From Modestobacter excelsi (GTDB lineage Bacteria; Actinomycetota; Actinomycetes; Mycobacteriales; Geodermatophilaceae): 64,000 nucleotides of DNA. Shown in pieces: positions 8,424-17,815 of this stretch. The notes beneath the pieces were generated by a model. The model saw nothing but the letters and a program-made list of their open reading frames with translations. It ran no database searches and was not told the origin of the DNA. A program made the translations under genes and the position numbers. The stretch spans positions 1 to 64,000 of the forward strand of contig NZ_SJEX01000004.1 in the NCBI RefSeq assembly GCF_005930495.1, given 5' to 3'. Position 1 is the first letter of the stretch, and the number at the start of each line of letters is the position of its first letter.

Positions 8424-10067
8424 CTATCCGCCGATCACCGACGACACGATGTCCTGCGCTTCCTTCTGGATCATCTTCAGGTGCTCTGGACCGAAAAAGC
8501 TTTCTGCGTAGATCTTGTAGACGTCTTCGGTGCCGGATGGCCGCGCGGCGAACCAGCCCGACTGGGTGGTCACCTTGAGCCCGCCGAGGGAGGCTCCATT
8601 TCCCGGCGCGCTGGTCATCCTTGCGGTGATCGGCTCCCCCGCGAGCTCGGTCGCGGTTACCTGCTCCGGTGACAACTTCCCGAGGACCGCTTTCTGCGCT
8701 CGGTCTGCCGGCGCGTCGATGCGTGCGTACGCCGGCTCGCCGAAACGGTCGGTGAGCCGGCGGTACAGCTCACCGGGCGAGCTGCCCGTAACTGCGGTGA
8801 TCTCGGCGGCCAGGAGGCACAGCAGCAGCCCGTCCTTGTCCGTTGTCCATGTCCTGCCGTCCCTGCGCAGGAACGACGCGCCCGCCGACTCCTCGCCGCC
8901 GAAGGCGACCGACCCGTCGAGGAGACCTGGCACGAACCACTTGAAGCCCACGGGGACCTCCAGCAGTGCGCGCGACAGCGCGGCGGCCACGCGATCGATC
9001 ATGGACGAGCTCACGAGCGTCTTGCCGACAGCAGCGGCTGGCGGCCAACCCTCCCGATGCCCGAACAGGTACTCGATCGCGACGCTGAGGTAGGCGTTGG
9101 GGGCGAGCAGTCCGGATTCGGGGGTCACGATGCCGTGCCGGTCCGCGTCGGCGTCGTTGCCGGTCGACACCTGGAACTCGGTCCGGCGCTCGATAAGCGA
9201 CGCCATGGCGTAGGGCGAACTGCAGTCCATGCGGATTTTGCCGTCCCAGTCCAGGGTCATGAAACGCCACGTCGGATCGACGAGCGGGTTGACCACCGTC
9301 AGGTCCAGGCGGTGCCGGTTCGCGATCTCCCCCCAGTAGTGCACGCTCGCGCCACCGAGCGGGTCAGCGCCGATACGCACGCCGGCCTGACGCACGGCGT
9401 CGAGGTCGAGGACCGAGGGCAGGTCGTCGACGTAGCCGGCGAGGAAGTCGTACGTGCCGGTCGTCTCAGCCGCACGCGCCCTGGTCAGTGGCACCCGGCG
9501 CACGCCCCGCAGACCTTCGCGGAGGTGCTGGTTGGCGGCGTCTTGAACGGCGGACGTGATGTCGCTCCCCGCCGGTCCGCCGTCCGGCGGGTTGTACTTG
9601 AACCCGCCGTCGGCCGGTGGATTGTGCGACGGCGTGATGACGATGCCGTCGGCCAGCCCGCCGGCCCGCTCCCGGTTGTAGGTGAGCACGGCGTGCGACA
9701 GCGCCGGGGTCGGCGTGTAGGCGTCGCGGCTGTCGACGAGGACGTAAACTCCGTTGCCGGCCAGCACCTCCAATGCGCTTGCCCATGCCGGTTCGGAGAG
9801 CGCATGGGTGTCCTTGGCGAGGAAGAGCGGGCCGTCCGTACCCGCTGCTCGCCGGAAGTCGCAGATCGCCTGGGTGGTCGCAGCGATGTGGTCGTCGTTG
9901 AAGGCTGCATGCAGGGACGAGCCGCGGTGCCCCGAGGTCCCAAAGCTCACCCGCTGCCCGGGGTCGCCTGGATCAGGATGCTCGGTGTAATACGCCGTCA
10001 CCAGTCGCGCGACGTCGACTAGATCATCCGGCCCGGCCTGAAGGCCCGCCCGCTCGGAGACTGCCAT
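8424..10067 (-). CDS. pgm: phosphoglucomutase, alpha-D-glucose phosphate-specific
   Basis: Interconverts glucose-6-phosphate and glucose-1-phosphate, the precursor step for ADP-glucose. 547 residues, the usual length of the E. coli Pgm-type enzyme. Landmarks: GTSGHRG near residue 50, the phosphoserine loop TPSHNPPADGG, the metal loop GNDADADRHG, the sugar-binding FGGEESAGAS and the phosphate-binding RPSGTED near the C-terminus; nothing is missing. ATG 10067 follows AGGAGG by six bases; the longer upstream frame is not conserved. Same strand as glgC with an 86-base gap, so probably co-transcribed. It has more A/T at third positions than the core genes nearby, as expected for island cargo. Confidence 0.94.
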   Translation of the reverse strand: MAVSERAGLQAGPDDLVDVARLVTAYYTEHPDPGDPGQRVSFGTSGHRGSSLHAAFNDDHIAATTQAICDFRRAAGTDGPLFLAKDTHALSEPAWASALEVLAGNGVYVLVDSRDAYTPTPALSHAVLTYNRERAGGLADGIVITPSHNPPADGGFKYNPPDGGPAGSDITSAVQDAANQHLREGLRGVRRVPLTRARAAETTGTYDFLAGYVDDLPSVLDLDAVRQAGVRIGADPLGGASVHYWGEIANRHRLDLTVVNPLVDPTWRFMTLDWDGKIRMDCSSPYAMASLIERRTEFQVSTGNDADADRHGIVTPESGLLAPNAYLSVAIEYLFGHREGWPPAAAVGKTLVSSSMIDRVAAALSRALLEVPVGFKWFVPGLLDGSVAFGGEESAGASFLRRDGRTWTTDKDGLLLCLLAAEITAVTGSSPGELYRRLTDRFGEPAYARIDAPADRAQKAVLGKLSPEQVTATELAGEPITARMTSAPGNGASLGGLKVTTQSGWFAARPSGTEDVYKIYAESFFGPEHLKMIQKEAQDIVSSVIGG

Positions 10068-10153
10068 TCCGGACCTCCTGGGATGCGATCGGTCACCGGT
10101 GTCGCGCGAGGTCTGCCGACGCTCGAGGGCTGGTGGCTCACGTCGGCGGAGGC

Positions 10154-11386
10154 TCAGGGCACGACCTGTTGGCCTTTGCCTATGACGACGATCCCGTTCT
10201 CCGACACCGTGTACAGCTCCCGGTCCCGGGCCAGGTCGACCCCGACCTTCGCGCCCTCGTGTATCACGACGTTCTTGTCCAGGATCGCGTTGCGCACGAT
10301 GGCGTTCCGCCCGACCTGAACACCGTGCATGAGCACCGAGGAGTCGACCTGGGCCCAGGAGTGCACGTGCGCTCCCGGGGACAGGACGGACCGGCTCACG
10401 GTGGAGCCCGACACGACGGAGCCAGGCGCCAGCAGGCACTCCATCGCACTGCCGACGCGGCCATGCGAGCCGTGCACAGTGCGTGCCGGAGGAAAGGTCT
10501 GGGGGTCGGTGAAGATCGGCCACTCCGGGTTGGCGAGGCTGAATTCGGGGTTGACGGAGATCAGGTCCATGTGGGCGTCGTAGTAGCTGTCCAGCGTCCC
10601 GACGTCGCGCCAGTACCCGCGCTCGCTTTCGCGCTGCCCGGGGACGTCGTTGTCGCGGAAGTCGTACACGGCCGCCTCGCCGCGCTCGACCAGCATGGGG
10701 ACGATGCTCCCGCCCATGTCGTGCTTGCTGTCGGGGTCCTGAGCATCCTGGGTTACCGCGTCCACGAGGACGCTGGTGGTGAACACGTAGTTGCCCATCG
10801 AGGCGAAGACCTCGTGCGGCGCGTCCGGCAGACCGTGTGCGTCGGCCGGCTTCTCCCGGAACGCCGAGATGCGGCGGCCGTCCGCGTCGACCTCGATGAC
10901 CCCGAACTGGTCGGCCATGGCCAGCGGCTGGCGGATGGCCGCCACCGTCACCCCCGCGCCGGACTCGATGTGCTGGTCCAGCATCTGCTGCGGGTCCATC
11001 CGGTAGATGTTGTCCGCCCCGAACACGACGACGTACTTAGGCTGCTCGTCGTTGATCAGGTTCATGCTCTGGTGGATGGCGTCGGCGGACCCGGCGAACC
11101 ACTGAGGGCCGAGCCGCTGTTGTGCGGGTACCGGCGCCACATAGCCGCCCAGCAGCGTCGACAGCCGCCACGTCTTGCTGATGTGCCGGTCCAGAGAGTG
11201 GCTCTTGTACTGGGTCAGTACCACCAGCTTGCGGTAGCCGCCGTTGACCAGGTTGGACAGGACGAAGTCGATCATTCGGTACATGCCGCCGAACGGCACC
11301 GCCGGCTTGGCCCGGTCGGCAGTCAACGGCATCAGCCGCTTGCCCTCGCCACCGGCCAGCACCATCGCGAGCACCTCAGTCGCCAC
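10154..11386 (-). CDS. glgC: glucose-1-phosphate adenylyltransferase (ADP-glucose pyrophosphorylase)
   Basis: Makes ADP-glucose from glucose-1-phosphate and ATP. 410 residues: nucleotidyltransferase domain with [11 protein letters not shown] (about 11-21), [27 protein letters not shown] and the glucose-1-phosphate-binding FREKPAD; then a left-handed beta-helix domain with hexapeptide-like repeats (about 290-400). GTG 11386 is chosen from the conserved N-terminus. The nearest AGGAGG is about 16 bases upstream, so initiation is not ideal. Divergent from the glgA-like gene across 72 bases, the same arrangement as Rv1212c/Rv1213 in Mycobacterium, which implies a shared control region. Confidence 0.95.
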   Translation of the reverse strand: MATEVLAMVLAGGEGKRLMPLTADRAKPAVPFGGMYRMIDFVLSNLVNGGYRKLVVLTQYKSHSLDRHISKTWRLSTLLGGYVAPVPAQQRLGPQWFAGSADAIHQSMNLINDEQPKYVVVFGADNIYRMDPQQMLDQHIESGAGVTVAAIRQPLAMADQFGVIEVDADGRRISAFREKPADAHGLPDAPHEVFASMGNYVFTTSVLVDAVTQDAQDPDSKHDMGGSIVPMLVERGEAAVYDFRDNDVPGQRESERGYWRDVGTLDSYYDAHMDLISVNPEFSLANPEWPIFTDPQTFPPARTVHGSHGRVGSAMECLLAPGSVVSGSTVSRSVLSPGAHVHSWAQVDSSVLMHGVQVGRNAIVRNAILDKNVVIHEGAKVGVDLARDRELYTVSENGIVVIGKGQQVVP

Positions 11387-11458
11387 ACGGCGGAACGTAG
11401 CCCTCCTACTATCGCCCGACCAGGGGCAATCAGGGCCGTGTGGCCCTAGGGTCGGCGC

Positions 11459-12697
11459 GTGACGCAGGACACACCGGCCGACGCCGGTTCCCAGACCACC
11501 GGTACCGGCCTGCGGGTCGACCTGCTGACCCGCGAGTACCCGCCGGAGGTGTACGGCGGTGCCGGGGTGCACGTGGAGTACCTAGCTCGTGAGCTCCGTC
11601 CACACGTAGACGTACGGGTGCACTGCTTCGGCGGTCCGCGGGGCGAGGCAGGGGTCACCTCGTACGCCGATCCACCCGGGCTCGACGGTGCCAACCCCGC
11701 ACTGCGCACCCTGGGCGTGGACCTCGAGATGGCGGCGGGCTGCGCGGGCACCGACGTGGTTCACAGCCATACCTGGTACGCGAACCTGGCCGGTCACGTG
11801 GCCAAGCTGCTGCACGGCGTCCCGCACGTCGTCTCCACGCACAGCCTCGAACCCCTACGACCCTGGAAGGCCGAGCAGCTCGGCGGTGGCTACGCACTGT
11901 CGTCCTGGGCGGAACGAACCGCACTGGAGGCCGCCGACGCCGTGATCGCGGTGTCGGCCGGGATGCGCCGCGACGTCCTGGCGGCCTACCCGGGAGTCGA
12001 CCCAGACCGCGTCACGGTGGTGCACAACGGCATCGACACGGCGGAGTACGCACCCGACCCGGACATCGACGTCCTGACCCGCCTGAGTATCGACCCCGAC
12101 CGACCCAGCGTGGTGTTCGTCGGCCGGATCACCCGCCAGAAGGGGCTCCCCTACCTGCTGCGGGCCGCAAGGGACCTGCCGGCGGACGCGCAGCTCGTCC
12201 TGCTCGCCGGCGCGCCCGACACCCCGGAGATCAGCGCCGAGGTGACGGCCTTGGTCGAGGAACTGCGCGGCATCCGGAACGGGGTGGTGTGGGTCGCCGA
12301 CATGCTGCCCAAGCCCGACGTCATCCAGGTCCTCAGCCACACGACCGTCTTCGTCTGCCCGTCGATCTACGAGCCAATGGGCATCGTCAACCTCGAGGCC
12401 ATGGCCTGCCGGGCCGCCGTCGTCGCCACGGCGACCGGTGGCATTCCCGAGGTCGTAGCCGACGGCGAGACGGGCCTGCTCGTGCCCATCGAGCAGGCGC
12501 CGGATGGCAGCGGCACACCCTCGGACCCGGACCGGTTCACCAGCGACCTCGCCGCGGCGATCACGCAGCTACTCGAGGACCCCTCCCGCGCGGCGGCGAT
12601 GGGAGAAGCCGGGCGACGCCGGGCGGTCGACCACTTCTCGTGGACGACGATCGCCGAGCGAACGGTCGAGCTGTACCGGTCCCTGCGGGCCGGCTGA
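11459..12697 (+). CDS. glgA: GT4-family glycogen/maltose-1-phosphate synthase
   Basis: 412-residue GT-B glycosyltransferase of the actinobacterial GlgA/GlgM group, using ADP-glucose for alpha-glucan or alpha-maltose-1-phosphate formation. Visible: the N-terminal [31 protein letters not shown], the donor-binding [10 protein letters not shown] and the C-terminal [13 protein letters not shown] with the EX7E glutamate. Its length and N-terminus match the actinobacterial type rather than E. coli GlgA. In Mycobacterium the homologue (Rv1212c) has been assigned as GlgM, so the exact acceptor is not decided here. GTG start. Divergent from glgC and convergent with the sugar kinase gene. Confidence 0.9.
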   Translation: MTQDTPADAGSQTTGTGLRVDLLTREYPPEVYGGAGVHVEYLARELRPHVDVRVHCFGGPRGEAGVTSYADPPGLDGANPALRTLGVDLEMAAGCAGTDVVHSHTWYANLAGHVAKLLHGVPHVVSTHSLEPLRPWKAEQLGGGYALSSWAERTALEAADAVIAVSAGMRRDVLAAYPGVDPDRVTVVHNGIDTAEYAPDPDIDVLTRLSIDPDRPSVVFVGRITRQKGLPYLLRAARDLPADAQLVLLAGAPDTPEISAEVTALVEELRGIRNGVVWVADMLPKPDVIQVLSHTTVFVCPSIYEPMGIVNLEAMACRAAVVATATGGIPEVVADGETGLLVPIEQAPDGSGTPSDPDRFTSDLAAAITQLLEDPSRAAAMGEAGRRRAVDHFSWTTIAERTVELYRSLRAG

Positions 12698-12731
12698 CCC
12701 ACCGACCAGCCGGAGGACAAAGGCGGCGCGG

Positions 12732-13697
12732 TCAGCCCGGACCGATGCCGGTCGACTGCCGTGCTGGCGGCCGAGCACCGCGCGCCGCCTCCACCTCCGC
12801 CCAGGTCGGCGGATCGGCCCCCGGACGCGAGCAGGTGATCGACGCGATGAGGCTGGCCTCATCCAGGATACTGATCAAGCTCGACTCGTCGATCCTCGCC
12901 AGCGCCTCCTTGCGAGCACCACCGATGAGATCCGCACGTCGCAGCCCGTCCAGGAGTCCAGCGCTGAAGGAATCACCCGCCCCCACGGTATCGACCAGGT
13001 CGATCCGGGTGGCCGGTCGGGTGAGCTCCAGGTGGGCCGTGACCGCGAAAACGCCCGCACCGCCCCGGGTGACGACGACCAAGGGCGCACCGAGCGCCAG
13101 CCAGTCCCTCGCCACGTCCTCGTCCGGGCGGTCGGGATACAGCCAGTGCAGGTCCTCGTCGCTGACCTTGACCACGTCCGACAGAGCCACGAGGTGCTCG
13201 ATCCCCGGCCTCGCCTCCTCCGGAGATCCCAGGAGGGCAGGGCGCACGTTGGGGTCGTAGGAGATCGTCACCCTCCCCCGCTCGCGCTCACGCTCCAGGA
13301 GATCCGTCACCTGGCCTGCGCCGGGCGCCAGTACGGTCGCCAAAGAGCCCGTGTGGACGCACCGGGTCTCGACCGGGAGCGGGGCCAGGTCACCGATGTC
13401 CCACTCGATGCGGAAGTCGTAGGCGGCGACCCCGGCGGCCAGGCTGGCCACGGCCAGGCTCGTCTTCGCGCCGTCGTCGCGCCCGCCGTCGACCCGGACA
13501 CCACTCGCCGTCAGGTGCGCGGCGACCATCTCCCCGAAGGCGTCCCGCCCGAGGCGCGTCATCAGGGCGACCTGATCCCCCAGGCGGGCGAGCCCCAGGG
13601 CGACGTTGGCTGGACTCCCGCCGGGGTGCGCAACCAGCGTTCGGCTGCCCCGTTGCCCGACTAGGTCGACGAGGGCTTCCCCGATCACCACGAACAT
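12732..13697 (-). CDS. PfkB-family sugar kinase (probable fructokinase)
   Basis: 321 residues of the ribokinase/PfkB fold. It opens MFVVIGEALVDLV, has the sugar-site glycines in HPGGSPANVALGLARLG, and the PfkB signature with catalytic Asp in DTVGAGDSFSAGLLDGL. Phosphorylates a free sugar with ATP; fructose is the likeliest substrate from overall similarity to bacterial fructokinases, but substrate prediction within the family is weak. It is followed by C-terminal low-complexity sequence. Downstream of the FucP-type permease on the same strand (67 bases), so uptake and phosphorylation are probably one unit. Confidence 0.85.
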   Translation of the reverse strand: MFVVIGEALVDLVGQRGSRTLVAHPGGSPANVALGLARLGDQVALMTRLGRDAFGEMVAAHLTASGVRVDGGRDDGAKTSLAVASLAAGVAAYDFRIEWDIGDLAPLPVETRCVHTGSLATVLAPGAGQVTDLLERERERGRVTISYDPNVRPALLGSPEEARPGIEHLVALSDVVKVSDEDLHWLYPDRPDEDVARDWLALGAPLVVVTRGGAGVFAVTAHLELTRPATRIDLVDTVGAGDSFSAGLLDGLRRADLIGGARKEALARIDESSLISILDEASLIASITCSRPGADPPTWAEVEAARGARPPARQSTGIGPG

Positions 13698-13764
13698 CCG
13701 CCTGCTCCTGTCGACGAGAACGTGTGCCTGACCGGAGGCCGGCGGGCGAGGGAGGCCAGCCCGG

Positions 13765-15105
13765 TCAGTGCGCGGCGCCCTCGGTCACGAGAGGGCCACC
13801 GTGCCGAGAGGACCGGAGGTCGAACAGCGCGTACGCCGCCACGACCGCGAGGCAGATGGCGGGGACCAGGAAACCGACGTTCGTGTCTGCATGATCCATG
13901 ACCAGGCCCATGACCGGGGTCACGAGCGCGCCTCCCAGGATGGCCATGACCAGACCCGCGGCACCAAACTTGGTGTCCGGGCCCAGTCCCTGCAGCGCCA
14001 CGCCGTAGATCGTCGGGAACATCAGCGACAGGCTCAGCGAGATGCCGACGACGGCGAGCAGGCCGAGCATGTTCGGCGAGAACACGGCCACCAGGCAGAG
14101 CACGACCCCGAGCCCCGCCATGGCGAGGAGCAGCCTCGTCGGCCGGATGATCCCCAGCAGGTACGTCATGACGAAGCGTGAGACGAGGAAGAGGATCAGG
14201 CTGGCTTGCAGGAACCACCCTGAGTTGTCGGTGGAGATGCCCGCGACGTCCTGGGCGTACTGGATGGTGAACGACCACGCGCAGACCTGGGCACCGACAT
14301 TGGCGAACTGTGCGACCACCCCGAAGCGGTAGTGGCGGTTGTGCCACAGGCGGCTCAACGCCCCGCCCGACGACTGCTCCAGCCCGAAGTGGGCGTGCTC
14401 GTCGGGCGTGGAGATCTTCCGGAAGGCGATGAGCAGCCAGATGAGCGCTAGCGCGCAGGCGATCCCGACGTAGGGCCCGAGCACCAGGGACAGGTCCTGT
14501 TCCTGGGCACGTTCGAGCTGTTGCGCCGTCATGGAGGCCTTCTCCGCCTCCGACGTGATGTTGGGCAAGATGAGCACGGCCCCCAGCAGGACGCCGATGT
14601 TCGCACCCACCGGGTTGAACGCCTGGGCGAGGTTCAGCCGCTGCGTCGCGCTGATCTCCGGGCCCATCGCGATCACGAACGGGTTGGCCGAGGTCTCCAG
14701 GATGGACAACCCCGCAGCGAGCACGAACAGCGCGACGAGGAAAAACCCGTAGGCGAGCAGCTTGCTCGCTGGGATGAAGAGCAACCCGCCGACCGTGGCC
14801 AGCCCCAGTCCGGTCAGCACACCGGTCTTGTAGCCGAACCGCCGGTTGATGAGGGCGGCGGGGATGGCCAGTGCGAAGTACGCGCCGTAGTAGGCGAACT
14901 GCACCAACGCGGACTGGAAGTTCGACATCGTGAAGATGTGCCGGAACACGCCCACGAGGACGTCCGTGAGGTTCGCCGCGGAACCCCAGGCAGCGAAGCA
15001 GGCAACAAGCAGGACGAACGGAACGGCGAAGCCCGGATAGACCAGCCCCGCCTTGGCCGGGCCTCCGACGTTCGGCTGCTGCTGGACTTCGGACGGTCGG
15101 GCCAT
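13765..15105 (-). CDS. sugar:proton symporter, FucP/GluP-type MFS permease
   Basis: 446 residues, 12 predicted membrane helices. Family markers: FAAWGSAANLTDVLV in helix 1, AYYGAYFALAIPAAL in helix 2, the RRFGYKTG loop between helices 2 and 3, and LETSANPFVIAMG plus AQAFNPVGANIG in helices 4-5, which form the sugar path in E. coli FucP. L-fucose, glucose or galactose are known family substrates; fructose would suit the adjacent kinase but is not proven. ATG 15105 lies eight bases after GAGGGG and is preferred to the GTG nine bases upstream. A perfect CRP-type operator lies about 40 bases upstream. Confidence 0.88.
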   Translation of the reverse strand: MARPSEVQQQPNVGGPAKAGLVYPGFAVPFVLLVACFAAWGSAANLTDVLVGVFRHIFTMSNFQSALVQFAYYGAYFALAIPAALINRRFGYKTGVLTGLGLATVGGLLFIPASKLLAYGFFLVALFVLAAGLSILETSANPFVIAMGPEISATQRLNLAQAFNPVGANIGVLLGAVLILPNITSEAEKASMTAQQLERAQEQDLSLVLGPYVGIACALALIWLLIAFRKISTPDEHAHFGLEQSSGGALSRLWHNRHYRFGVVAQFANVGAQVCAWSFTIQYAQDVAGISTDNSGWFLQASLILFLVSRFVMTYLLGIIRPTRLLLAMAGLGVVLCLVAVFSPNMLGLLAVVGISLSLSLMFPTIYGVALQGLGPDTKFGAAGLVMAILGGALVTPVMGLVMDHADTNVGFLVPAICLAVVAAYALFDLRSSRHGGPLVTEGAAH

Positions 15106-15142
15106 AGAGTCCACCCCTCACCGACGTGGGTCAAAGAGTCTT

Positions 15143-15158
15143 TGTGACCGGTGTCACA
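15143..15158. promoter_or_regulatory. CRP-family operator TGTGA-N6-TCACA
   Basis: TGTGACCGGTGTCACA matches the CRP/cAMP-receptor consensus exactly in both half-sites. It ends the spacer between the FucP-type permease (start 15105, minus strand) and the small monooxygenase-fold gene (stop 15235). A second imperfect inverted repeat, with AAAGA-G-TCTTT at its core, covers 15129-15149 next to it. Control of sugar uptake by a CRP-like protein is inferred. Confidence 0.6.
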
Positions 15159-15234
15159 GCCCGCGAAGGGAGACTAGCGGGCAGTCCCACCACATTCCAC
15201 CCGCCCCCAGCGCCCGTCTGCAGCCGCGGAGCCG

Positions 15235-15537
15235 CTACCTCTCGTCCATCAGGCGCAGGTCCGACGGTTCGCGGAGCAGGTCCTCGAGAATGCGGTTGCC
15301 CTCGGTGTTGTAGGGCTGGCGCATGTGCTCGTCCCAGGCGGCACGGGAACGGAACATCTCCAGCATCACCCAGTTGTCCGGGTCGTCCTGCGGCTGCACG
15401 AGGTGCATGAAAACGCAGCCGGGCTCCCTGAGGGTCTGCCGGCGCATGGACTGCAGTTGCTCCTCGGCCTCGGCACGCTTGTCCTCCCGGGGCTTGATGG
15501 TGACGACGAGGAACAGCGCGCGGTCCTGTTCAGTCAT
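15235..15537 (-). CDS. antibiotic biosynthesis monooxygenase (ABM)-fold protein
   Basis: 100 residues of the small dimeric ferredoxin-like ABM/YgiN fold: an N-terminal strand LFLVVTIKPRED, a helix with EAEEQLQSMRRQTLREPGC, then HLVQPQDDPDNWVMLEMFRSRAAWDEHM. Family members include quinol monooxygenases and heme-degrading enzymes, but many are uncharacterised and no cofactor or substrate can be read here. ATG 15537 follows AGGAA by seven bases. It precedes the permease-kinase pair on the same strand, with the CRP-type site between, so a link to oxidative or carbon stress is possible. Confidence 0.8.
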   Translation of the reverse strand: MTEQDRALFLVVTIKPREDKRAEAEEQLQSMRRQTLREPGCVFMHLVQPQDDPDNWVMLEMFRSRAAWDEHMRQPYNTEGNRILEDLLREPSDLRLMDER

Positions 15538-15728
15538 GGGCGCGTTCCTACACCCGGGCCGAGCCCTGTGGCAGGGTGCGAGGCGTGGTCGGGACCGGGG
15601 CGGCTCGAGGTCGTCCAGCCCGGGCTGCACCCGTTCTCCCGGCCCGCGATGAGCGGTACGGTTTCGCCGTTGGATCCCCTGGCGCCGACCCAGGCGCACC
15701 AGGTGGCCCGGTTCGTCCGGAGGAGACC

Positions 15729-16190
15729 ATGTCCCGCTACCTGGTCGTGGCGAACCAGTCGCTCGACAGCGACGAGCTCATGGAGCTCATCCGTGAGCGC
15801 GTGGCCGCAGGGCCCGCCGAGTTTTGGCTCGTGGTGCCGGCGACGCCGGTGAAGGACCTCGCGTCCAACGCCATGCCAATCCCGATGCCCGTCATGGGTG
15901 GCACCCCGACCTTGCCTGCTCCGCCGAGTGAGGCGCGGAGGATGGCCCAGGCCAAGCTGGACGCCGCCGTACAAAAGCTGACCGCCGCGGAGGTACGCGC
16001 GAGCGGCACGGTGGGTGACCCCGATCCCCTGCGGGCGGTCGAGGAGGCCACGGCCGCCGGCGAGTTCGACGAGATCATCGTGTCGACGCTCCCGGCCCGA
16101 TTGTCCCGCTGGCTGCACCAGGACCTGCCCGCTCGGCTGGAGCAGAAGTTCCACCTGCCGGTCACCCACGTGCCCGCCAGGGACATGTGA
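15729..16190 (+). CDS. universal-stress-like / uncharacterised alpha-beta protein
   Basis: 153 residues starting with a hydrophobic beta strand (RYLVVANQSL), then alternating helices and strands (EFWLVVPATPV; EFDEIIVSTLPARLSRWLHQDL), ending FHLPVTHVPA. The strand-helix order and the IIVSTLP segment recall UspA-type Rossmann-like domains, but the ATP-binding G-2x-G-9x-G(S/T) signature is absent, so this is a weak family call. ATG 15729 follows GGAGG closely. Island cargo, divergent from the ABM-fold gene. Confidence 0.6.
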   Translation: MSRYLVVANQSLDSDELMELIRERVAAGPAEFWLVVPATPVKDLASNAMPIPMPVMGGTPTLPAPPSEARRMAQAKLDAAVQKLTAAEVRASGTVGDPDPLRAVEEATAAGEFDEIIVSTLPARLSRWLHQDLPARLEQKFHLPVTHVPARDM

Positions 16191-16345
16191 GCCCTCGCGG
16201 ACCACCCGCCTGGTCACCACCGGCCGCATCTGCCTTCCACTCTCGGGCGTGCGCGACGTCACGCGGACGACTGGAACAGTGCACGGGCCTTCATAGCTAT
16301 CCGTGGTGTCACTGATGGAACACACGGAGAAGAGGTGCCAGCACC

Positions 16346-16507
16346 ATGTCTCGTTTGACCACCCACCTCGTCGAGGTCGCCCGCCGGAACCTCAATGCCT
16401 ACCTGCCGTCCAGTCCCCTCACCGGGCTCGGACAGGCCGGCGAACTGGCCGCGCAGCACCCGGCCTTCGCCACCGGCCTTGACGCCAAGGCGCGCATCAG
16501 CGCGTGA
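16346..16507 (+). CDS. 53-residue hypothetical protein
   Basis: A short ORF, ATG to TGA, preceded by GAGG about ten bases upstream. The product begins MSRLTTHLVEVARR and continues with a Leu/Ala/Gly-rich middle (LTGLGQAGELAAQHP). Third positions are strongly G/C, as in real genes here. No homologue recognised; no signal peptide or membrane helix. It lies just after the stress-like gene on the same strand and could be a small regulator or cargo accessory. Confidence 0.45.
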   Translation: MSRLTTHLVEVARRNLNAYLPSSPLTGLGQAGELAAQHPAFATGLDAKARISA

Positions 16508-17815
16508 CTCACCGGCCCGCCAGCCGGGCCGAGAATTCCCCTCGCAGCTCTCCTCGACGACGCCGTCGCGGAGAGCTGTTCCCGTTCCAGCGCACGCTCC
16601 CCCGGCTCCCTCTCCGTGATCCGCGTACCGCGCGCGTGGCTCATGACAGATGCAGTCGGATCCGGTGGGCTGTGCACCAAGTCGCCCCTTGGACACACCA
16701 TCGCCCCGGGCCTCTGCCACGGCCACGTCAAAGTCGGTAGTCGACTGGCTGACCTGCCGCTGCCTCGGTGATCATGCTGCGCGAGGGCGTTGCTAATTGC
16801 GGTCGGGTTCCAGGCGGCGTCTCGTTGAGCGGCGGCGATGTTGGTGTGCCTGGCCAGGCGGAAATGCCCGCAGAGACCGCCCGCCTACGTCAGCCCACCG
16901 GGCCACGCAACGGGCCGAACAAGATTCCGGTCCAACACAGGCCCGTGAACAAGTTGACCTGCACCGGCGCGTCAGCGCCCCGGGCACAAGCCCGGCATGT
17001 CCGCCCTGGTCAGGCACTCAGAAGCGCGGGGTGACAGCGGCAGCGCGCCCAAGCCGATGCCGCCCGGTGACCACGGGCGCACTCGTACCCGCCGCCGGCC
17101 CAAAACGGAGCCGGCGCTTCGCGGGTGCGGCGTCTGAAGTCATCTCCTCCCCCGATATGACCGATGGGCGTCCGGAGGCCGTCTACCAGGACACAGACCC
17201 ACGCGCTCACAGCCGCAATCAAGGGCACCCGAGAACCCCGCGCCATACACCTCAACCGGCTCACCTGCACTTATTCGAAACGGCGTTGCCGGACGACCAC
17301 AGCATTCTCATCCCCGAGGCCAGCGATCCAAGGTCGCGAGCCGATACACCTCATGCGCCCCGGGCAAGCGGGGTGGTCTCTTGGCATGGTGAGTGCCACC
17401 GGGACTGCACAATCGGCCTGACCAGCAGCCGGCATTGTTTCCGCGGGACTGACAATCAGAGCGACGGCCGATGACCGACCTCCGCAGCGTCGGGCTCGCG
17501 AGTCCCCCCGTAAGCGCCTGCGTCAGGTCCGACACCTCCTCCAGGCTCTACCAGGGCTTTCAAGATCACGAGACATCGCACCTCCCGCATGCCGGACAAG
17601 TCGATCCGTAACAGTCGACAAGTTTCAAGACTCGGTGAACACGGCTTCTGTGATCCGCAACGACCGTCCCTTGTTGACTGCCGGCAAACCCTTCACTCCA
17701 GACGGCACGCATGCTACCAATGTAGGTAGTTCGGGCCCCGCTTTGCGGGGCCCGTTGCGATTGCAGGGGTGACGTGTTGGTCATTGTCGGGCGGTGTTGG
17801 TAATTGCATGGCGGA
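16508..17815. other. 1.3-kb stretch without recognisable gene inside the island
   Basis: Composition is less GC-biased than the surrounding coding DNA and in-frame stops are frequent. ORFs on both strands here lack codon bias, ribosome sites and familiar motifs. It separates the carbohydrate cargo from the mobility module. Its right end holds two inverted repeats just before the relaxase gene. Confidence 0.5.
17714..17754. promoter_or_regulatory. paired inverted repeats before the relaxase: oriT or terminator candidate
   Basis: First repeat CTACC-N6-GGTAG at 17714-17729; second a perfect 10-bp stem with a TTT loop, arms 17732-17741 and 17745-17754. It lies 62 bases upstream of the MobF relaxase start. 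Paired hairpins near a relaxase gene are usual for oriT, but the GC-rich second hairpin could equally be a terminator. Confidence 0.4.

Noticed and set aside
16797-17474. 225-codon ORF in the island gap
   Set aside because: Arg/Pro/Ser-rich shadow composition, no conserved segments, no ribosome site.
17804-17815. TTG as relaxase start
   Set aside because: ATG 17816 begins the conserved sequence; the upstream four codons add nothing.
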